Assembly: GCA_016209585.1 (NCBI GenBank)
Contig: JACQVU010000077.1
Location: 1 to 10,909 of the forward strand
Source of the DNA: Planctomycetota bacterium
GTDB lineage: Bacteria > Planctomycetota > UBA8742 > JACQVU01
Reading direction: 5' to 3'
Length of the DNA: 10,909 bases
In this document: piece after piece, positions 7,001 to 10,909 of the stretch
Numbering within the stretch: the stretch's first letter is position 1
Layout: every line of letters begins with the position of its first letter
The notes under the pieces: generated by a model
The model's input: only the letters and a program-made list of their open reading frames with translations
What the model was told of the DNA's origin: nothing
The model's database searches: none
Position numbers and translations under genes: made by a program

Positions 7001-8539
7001 CTACACGTGCACCGGCCGCTCTTCGACCACGTATTCGGCCTTCACGCCGGTGCGCTGGAAGAGTTCCTTCTCGAACGATTCGGCGTCGTCGACGAAGATG
7101 ATCTCGTCCGGCGTCACTTCAGTGGCTTCTTTCACCCGCTTCTTGATACGGTCGGCCAGCGCGGCGCGATTCACGTCGCGCGCCGGCGCCACGCGCAACC
7201 GGAGGATGTCGCGGGAGAAGGGGTCGGCCGGATCCTCCTTCGCGAGCCGCACCTGCAGGTTCATCACCCCCTCCGTGTCGCGCACCGTCCCCACCAGCAC
7301 TTGCAGCGGCACGAGCGTGCCCTTGATCTTGGTGAAGTCTTTCTTGGCCCGCGAAATGGGGCCGAAAAGGCGCGGGAAGGTGTAGCCGCAGAGCGGGCAT
7401 TCCTCCCACGTCACGCCCCCGGCGATCAGGTCGCCGGTGTTGTAGCGGATGAAGACCGTGCCCCGCCAGTCGATATGCGAGAAGACCAGCACGCCCTGCT
7501 GGCCCGGCCCGACCGGCTGGTGGGTCTCCGGGTGGAGCACCTCCCAGTAGAAATACCGCGGATTGAGGTGAATGCCCGCGCCCTCGTCGCACTCCAGGAA
7601 GGCCCAGCGCATCTCGGTGGAGCCGAGCGACTCCAGCACCCGCATCTTGGGGTGCGCGCCCAGCCGGCGGGCCAGTTCGTGGAAATAGCGCTTCAACTCC
7701 TTCGAGGCCGGCTCCGCCCCCAGGATGAGGTGGCGGAAGCCGGGCATCTCCGGGATGCGCCCCTCCTGCCGGAGGTGCACGGCCTTGCGCAGCCAGTGGA
7801 TCATGTAACTGGGCACGGCGGCGACGGAGTTGAACCCCTGTTTCGCGAAGAGTTCGATCTGCCGCTCGGTGGACATCACCCGCCCGCCGCCGTTGTCGAA
7901 GCAGGAGACGCCGACGAAGAGTTTGGAGAAGACCGCCTGGAAGAAGGCGAGGTGGGGCACGCCGGGGAAGGAGTTCATCGTCCGGCCGTCGAGCGTGGCG
8001 TACGGCGCGCCCGGCGCCGGGTCGTCGGGTTGCAGGAAGAGCGCCGCCCCCAGTTCCGGGATCATTTCGTGCAAGTCGCGCCAGGTGTAGACGGCCGGCG
8101 TCGGCTCGCCCGTGGTGCCGGTGGAGGCGTGGAAGTGCACGGGCAGCCACTCTTTGGCGATGCGCCGCTCCACCCGCTCACGCAGCGAAAGGCGCCGGAA
8201 GAGGGAGACGAAGTCCCGCGGCCGGTTCGCGGCCGCCTGCCAGACGTTGCGCAAAAGGTGCGCCGGGGCGTAGCGCGCCGTGTCGTACCCCCCGTTCACC
8301 CCCCGGAACCGCGGCTGCAGGATGAACGCCCGCGGGTCCCGCCGATATTCCTCCTTCGACACCACCGGCAGCGTGAGGAGGTCGGCGTAGGTGCGCAGCG
8401 CGCGGGGATCGATGCCCGCCTCCCGCCAAACCCGGCGGTAGTAGGGGTGGTAGGGTTCGACGTACTCGCGGATGTAGGCGAAGAGGCGCTCCAGCGCGAG
8501 GTCGCGCTGTTCGATCGGGGGAAGGCGGTAGAAGTTCAT
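7001..8539 (-). CDS. PaaK/CapK-like adenylate-forming enzyme (phenylacetate-CoA ligase family)
   Basis: Predicted cytoplasmic acyl-adenylating enzyme. Numbering from ATG 8539, the motifs are the phosphate-binding loop 'STGTTGEPT' (139-147), 'ESLGSTEMR' (303-311), 'RYNTGD' (365-370), a 'CPLCG' knuckle (381-385), 'ISRAKKDFTKIKG' (395-407) in place of the usual hinge, and a C-terminal 'RTGVKAEYVVEERP' that includes the position of the family's catalytic Lys (Lys500). At 512 residues it is longer than typical PaaK (about 430-450); the extra length is mainly before the P-loop. I choose ATG 8539 because GCGGAG lies 9 bases upstream; a TTG at 8587 gives a longer form without such support. The family includes PaaK and CapK/coenzyme-F390-synthetase-like proteins. 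Phenylacetate catabolism genes are absent here, while a flippase follows, so a CapK-like envelope role is the better inference. The acyl substrate is unknown. Confidence 0.82.
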   Translation of the reverse strand: MNFYRLPPIEQRDLALERLFAYIREYVEPYHPYYRRVWREAGIDPRALRTYADLLTLPVVSKEEYRRDPRAFILQPRFRGVNGGYDTARYAPAHLLRNVWQAAANRPRDFVSLFRRLSLRERVERRIAKEWLPVHFHASTGTTGEPTPAVYTWRDLHEMIPELGAALFLQPDDPAPGAPYATLDGRTMNSFPGVPHLAFFQAVFSKLFVGVSCFDNGGGRVMSTERQIELFAKQGFNSVAAVPSYMIHWLRKAVHLRQEGRIPEMPGFRHLILGAEPASKELKRYFHELARRLGAHPKMRVLESLGSTEMRWAFLECDEGAGIHLNPRYFYWEVLHPETHQPVGPGQQGVLVFSHIDWRGTVFIRYNTGDLIAGGVTWEECPLCGYTFPRLFGPISRAKKDFTKIKGTLVPLQVLVGTVRDTEGVMNLQVRLAKEDPADPFSRDILRLRVAPARDVNRAALADRIKKRVKEATEVTPDEIIFVDDAESFEKELFQRTGVKAEYVVEERPVHV

Positions 8540-8548
8540 TCGGACCCG

Positions 8549-8554
8549 CTCCGC
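8549..8554 (-). promoter_or_regulatory. Ribosome binding site fixing the CapK-like start
   Basis: On the minus strand GCGGAG ends 9 bases before ATG 8539. This favours that start over the upstream TTG at 8587. Confidence 0.55.
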
Positions 8555-8615
8555 CAGCCGGACCGACCCGCGGCGCGAACGGCGCAAGGATGACGCATCG
8601 GCCGGGAGCCGTCAA

Positions 8616-8646
8616 CCAGCCCCCAACACCTAACACCCAGCCCCCA
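8616..8646. repeat. Pair of CCAGCCCCCA repeats just after coaD
   Basis: CCAGCCCCCA occurs at 8616-8625 and again at 8637-8646, separated by an 11-base ACACCTAACAC spacer, giving a 21-base period. The tract is nearly free of G on the plus strand and lies in the 117-base gap between coaD and the CapK-like gene. It could be a fragment of an interspersed low-complexity repeat or a G-rich transcript element on the minus strand. I see no other gene or terminator in this gap. Confidence 0.5.
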
Positions 8647-8656
8647 GCCCCTCCCC

Positions 8657-9139
8657 TCACCCCCGCGCGAACTTCTCCTTCAGTCGCCCCGCCACCGCGG
8701 GCGGCACGAACTTCGACACGTCGCCGCCCAACGTCGCGGCTTCCTTGATCAGCCGGGAACTGACGAAGGAGTACTCCAGCGAACTCATCACGAACACGGT
8801 CTCGATGTCGGGCGCGAAGGCGCGGTTGGTGAGCGCCATCTGGAACTCGGCCTCGAAGTCCGACAGCGTGCGGATGCCGCGCAGCAACACCTTGGCCTTC
8901 TTCGCGCGGGCGTAGTCCACGGCCATGGTGTCGAAGGAGTCCACCTGGACGTTCTTCAGGTGTTTCGTCGCCTCCGCGATGAAGGCCCGCCGCTCGGCCA
9001 GGGTGAAAAGCGGGGTTTTCTCGACGTTGACGGCCATCGCCACGATGAGGTGGTCGAACACCTTGGCCCCACGCTCGATGACGTCGAGGTGGCCCAGCGT
9101 GATCGGGTCGAACGAGCCGGCGTAAATGGCGCGGATCAT
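8657..9139 (-). CDS. coaD: Phosphopantetheine adenylyltransferase
   Basis: Catalyses the fourth step of coenzyme A synthesis: 4'-phosphopantetheine plus ATP gives dephospho-CoA plus pyrophosphate. The 160-residue length is typical. It starts with the nucleotidyltransferase signature 'YAGSFDPITLGHLDVI' (6-21), including the T-x-G-H motif at 14-17. It contains 'LLRGIRTLSDFEAEFQMALTNR'-type substrate-site residues (Arg87, Arg90, Asp94, Glu99, Asn105) and ends with the 'SSLEYSFVSSRLIKE' ATP-site segment (119-133). The frame stays open upstream to 9295, but homology begins at ATG 9139, so the extension is rejected. No Shine-Dalgarno sequence precedes this ATG, which is 25 bases after the stop of the Panacea-like gene, suggesting readthrough or coupled translation. 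It is probably part of a unit with asd. Confidence 0.96.
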   Translation of the reverse strand: MIRAIYAGSFDPITLGHLDVIERGAKVFDHLIVAMAVNVEKTPLFTLAERRAFIAEATKHLKNVQVDSFDTMAVDYARAKKAKVLLRGIRTLSDFEAEFQMALTNRAFAPDIETVFVMSSLEYSFVSSRLIKEAATLGGDVSKFVPPAVAGRLKEKFARG

Positions 9140-9164
9140 GGGAGGGGCCGAAGACCGACCACGC

Positions 9165-9740
9165 CTAAGGGAGATCGCGATCTCCACCGGGTTCAGACTG
9201 ACCGTAACGCGCGAGCAACTGGTCGGCTTCCGCGACGGCTTCCCGCGCCTTGTCCAGAGAAACGTGAGGCTTGAGCCTGTTGATCGTCGCGGCACGCTGA
9301 TCGACCGAGCCGTCGTGCATCTCCCGCTTCCTTTTCGTGACGAAGAGAGCGGTGCCGAGGCGTTCCAGTTGAACCACGGTCCGCGCGCCCACCACTTCCG
9401 CGCACTGAGCCAGCGCGTCGCGGTGCCGGTCCAGAGTGGTCCGGGATTGATCCCACAGCCGCTGCGCGAGATCGGCCGTCTGGTACCTGGGTCCGTAGGA
9501 CGGCTCCTGCACCCTCAACTCCAGGATACGGTCCGCGCGGAGCCAGCCCAGATCGTCCTTCAGGTCGAAGGAGAACGGGCCGTGCTTGTAGAGAATGAAG
9601 GAGTAGTCGGTCGGCACGCGGAGCAGGTCCTGGGCGAGGTACATCGCTTTCTGAACGTGGGTCCCGCCGCACCAACTATCGCGGGCGCGAAGTTCCTTCA
9701 CGAGCGACGAGACGACAGCCGCGCGATCAAACCGATCCAT
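9165..9740 (-). CDS. Small protein resembling the SocA/YwgA/DUF4065 (Panacea) group
   Basis: Function unknown; predicted soluble and helical. The 191-residue protein has an N-terminal region with 'GTHVQKAMYLAQDLL' (about 26-40) and 'FILYKHGPFSFDLKDDLGWL' (about 48-67). These resemble the 'LQK..YF' and 'YGP' landmarks of DUF4065/Panacea and YwgA-like proteins. A C-terminal part ('RLKPHVSLDKAREAVAEADQLL') resembles a closing helix seen in the same group. Panacea proteins are known as antitoxins and chaperone-like partners of varied small toxins; whether this one is such is inference. ATG 9740 has AAAGGGG 11 bases upstream. Its start overlaps a 51-residue ORF by 14 bases, and coaD follows after 25 bases. 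GC is lower than in asd. No DNA-binding helix-turn-helix is obvious. The alternative is an uncharacterised housekeeping protein. Confidence 0.72.
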   Translation of the reverse strand: MDRFDRAAVVSSLVKELRARDSWCGGTHVQKAMYLAQDLLRVPTDYSFILYKHGPFSFDLKDDLGWLRADRILELRVQEPSYGPRYQTADLAQRLWDQSRTTLDRHRDALAQCAEVVGARTVVQLERLGTALFVTKRKREMHDGSVDQRAATINRLKPHVSLDKAREAVAEADQLLARYGQSEPGGDRDLP

Positions 9741-9882
9741 GATGGTTGTTGCCCCTTTCTCCCAGAATGTCTTTGCGATTGTCCTTCAGCCAGGAGAGCG
9801 CCTTGCCGTGCAGTTCCCGGCGAATGAACACGTAATCAAAGGAGATGGGGGGGAGGCGCTTGAGCGGCTCCGAATAGCGCAA
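9727..9882 (-). CDS. Probable 51-residue small protein between asd and the Panacea-like gene
   Basis: I do not recognise the family. The frame starts with TTG at 9882, only two bases after the asd stop, and ends at TGA 9729-9727, overlapping the next gene's ATG by 14 bases. The peptide reads like coding sequence, with 'LRYSEPLKRLPPISFDYVF' (1-19) and 'RRELHGKALSWLKDNRKDIL' (21-40). The GC-rich third positions persist through most of it, weakening after about codon 38. It is basic (10 Lys/Arg against 6 Asp/Glu), with no membrane segment or signal peptide. The start is uncertain: AGGGG lies about 13 bases before the TTG, and a GTG at 9831 would give 34 residues. It fills an otherwise unexplained 144-base gap. 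It may be the partner of the Panacea-like protein, or a remnant of a longer gene. Confidence 0.5.
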   Translation of the reverse strand: MRYSEPLKRLPPISFDYVFIRRELHGKALSWLKDNRKDILGERGNNHHGSV

Positions 9883-9884
9883 TC

Positions 9885-10889
9885 CTACAGCAGCCCCTGC
9901 CGCTGCATGGCCTCAGCGATCTGCACGGCGTTCAGCGCCGCGCCCTTGCGAAGTTGGTCCGCCACCACCCACATCGCCACCCCCTGGGGGTGCGAAATGT
10001 CCACCCGGATGCGCCCGACGTAGACCGCGTCGGTCCCGCTGAGCGGGAAGGGCATCGGGTAGAGGCTCTTCTTCGGATCGTCCATGATCTCGATCCCCGC
10101 CCCGGTCGAGAGACAGGCCACCACCTCCTCCCGCGTCACCGGGTGCGACAACTCCACGTTCACCGCCTCCGAGTGCGCCCGCAGCACGGGAACCCGCACA
10201 CAGGTGGCGGTGACGGGCAGGTCCGGCTCGCCCATGATCTTGCGGGTCTCGTGCACCATCTTCATCTCTTCCTTCGTGTAGCCGTTGTCGAGGAAGACGT
10301 CCACCTGCGGGAAGAGGTTGAACGCGATCTGGTGCGGAAAGACCTTGGCCGCCACTTTTTCGCCCCGCAGCACCTTCGGCGCCTGCTCCTCCAATTCGGC
10401 CATGGCCCGCGCGCCCGCGCCGCTGGCCGCCTGGTAGGTGGAGACCACCACGCGCTCGACGCGGAACGCCTGGTGCAGCGGCCAGAGCGCCACCACCATC
10501 TGGATCGTCGAACAGTTCGGGTTCGCGATGATCCCCCGGTGGCCCCGCAGCGCCCCGGCGTTCACCTCCGGCACCACCAGCGGCACCTCCTTCTCCATCC
10601 GGAACGCCGACGAATTGTCCACCACCACCGCCCCCGCCGCGACCGCCGCCGGCGCGAACTCCACCGAGCGGGCCGCGCCGCATGAGAAGAGCGCCAGCCG
10701 GACCCCCGCGAACGAGTCCTTCGCCAGCCGCCGGACCGGGCAGGACCGGCCGCGGAAGGTCAACGTCTTGCCCTCCGACCGCTCCGACGCCAGCAGCACC
10801 AAGTCGTCCACCGGAAAGCGGCGCTGCGAAAGGATGCGCAGGAACTCCGCCCCCACCGCCCCGGTCGCGCCCGCGATCGCCACCTGCAT
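9885..10889 (-). CDS. asd: Aspartate-semialdehyde dehydrogenase
   Basis: Reduces L-aspartyl-4-phosphate with NADPH to aspartate semialdehyde, the branch point to lysine, diaminopimelate, threonine and methionine. The 334-residue protein has the normal bacterial length. It begins with the NADP-binding 'GATGAVG' (7-13) and has 'DNSSAFRM' (91-98), the catalytic Cys126 in 'ANPNCSTIQ' (122-130), 'STYQAASGAG' (150-159) and the catalytic His239 in 'RVPVLRAHSEAV' (232-243). AGGAGG lies five bases before ATG 10889, fixing the start. It is the first gene visible on this minus-strand unit; what lies upstream is outside the window. The stop is followed two bases later by the TTG of a small ORF. Confidence 0.97.
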   Translation of the reverse strand: MQVAIAGATGAVGAEFLRILSQRRFPVDDLVLLASERSEGKTLTFRGRSCPVRRLAKDSFAGVRLALFSCGAARSVEFAPAAVAAGAVVVDNSSAFRMEKEVPLVVPEVNAGALRGHRGIIANPNCSTIQMVVALWPLHQAFRVERVVVSTYQAASGAGARAMAELEEQAPKVLRGEKVAAKVFPHQIAFNLFPQVDVFLDNGYTKEEMKMVHETRKIMGEPDLPVTATCVRVPVLRAHSEAVNVELSHPVTREEVVACLSTGAGIEIMDDPKKSLYPMPFPLSGTDAVYVGRIRVDISHPQGVAMWVVADQLRKGAALNAVQIAEAMQRQGLL

Positions 10890-10894
10890 GGCGT

Positions 10895-10900
10895 CCTCCT
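10895..10900 (-). promoter_or_regulatory. Ribosome binding site of asd
   Basis: A perfect AGGAGG on the minus strand, five bases before the asd ATG, is the strongest Shine-Dalgarno sequence in the window. Confidence 0.8.
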
Positions 10901-10909
10901 CTTTCGCGC

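Noticed and set aside
4785..7385. 866-codon plus-strand open frame
   Set aside because: It runs across the methyltransferase end, the flippase and part of the CapK-like gene. Its product is Arg/Gly/Gln-rich with no domain pattern, so it is a composition artefact.
8540..8587. Upstream TTG start for the CapK-like gene
   Set aside because: It has no ribosome site, and the added residues are Arg-rich and unlike the family. ATG 8539 has GCGGAG at a suitable distance.
6998..8593. 531-codon plus-strand open frame opposite the CapK-like gene
   Set aside because: High GC suppresses stop codons on the opposite strand. The product shows no family motifs, while the minus strand has a full set of adenylate-forming motifs.
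8616..8646. CRISPR-like repeat
   Set aside because: There are only two 10-base copies with an 11-base spacer, far too short and too few for an array.
9140..9295. 52-residue N-terminal extension of CoaD
   Set aside because: The CoaD family begins at the nucleotidyltransferase signature just after ATG 9139, and the extension overlaps the Panacea-like gene in another frame.

Overview
A high-GC bacterial window with eight protein genes I am confident are real and one probable small gene. It contains no RNA gene, CRISPR array, insertion sequence or tRNA that I can see. The organism cannot be named from this sequence. The GC-rich coding bias (hand counts of 77-87% in sample 60-base blocks of the asd and lipoprotein genes), a lipobox-type signal and a large adhesin-like exported protein fit a high-GC, probably diderm, environmental bacterium.

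Left part, plus strand: a 977-residue predicted lipoprotein (ZU5-like, He_PIG, a probable beta-propeller, FN3, Ig-like) at 91-3024. It is followed after 25 bases by a compact type II restriction-modification pair: a PD-(D/E)xK endonuclease (3050-3733) and a gamma-type N6-adenine methyltransferase (3730-5217), overlapping ATGA. The R-M pair is visibly poorer in GC than its neighbours (55-62% in sample blocks), which suggests acquisition by transfer. It converges tail-to-tail with the minus-strand genes, and an 8-bp hairpin spans both stop codons (5205-5224).

Right part, minus strand, reading from 10889 down to 5223: asd (aspartate-semialdehyde dehydrogenase), a probable 51-residue ORF (9882-9727), a 191-residue protein resembling the SocA/YwgA/DUF4065 'Panacea' group (9740-9165), coaD (phosphopantetheine adenylyltransferase), a PaaK/CapK-like adenylate-forming enzyme (8539-7001) and a Wzx/MATE-like flippase (6920-5223). 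The first four are packed with 2-base, overlapping and 25-base junctions and look like one transcription unit. The last two are spaced at 117 and 80 bases and may be cotranscribed.

Functionally there are two housekeeping biosynthesis enzymes (aspartate-family amino acids/peptidoglycan precursors; coenzyme A), a possible envelope-polysaccharide pair (CapK-like plus flippase), and two guest modules of lower GC. One guest is the R-M system. The other is the small-ORF/Panacea-like pair lodged between asd and coaD, which is the best candidate here for an undescribed toxin-antitoxin or defence-like unit. That assignment is inference from fold resemblance, overlap and composition.
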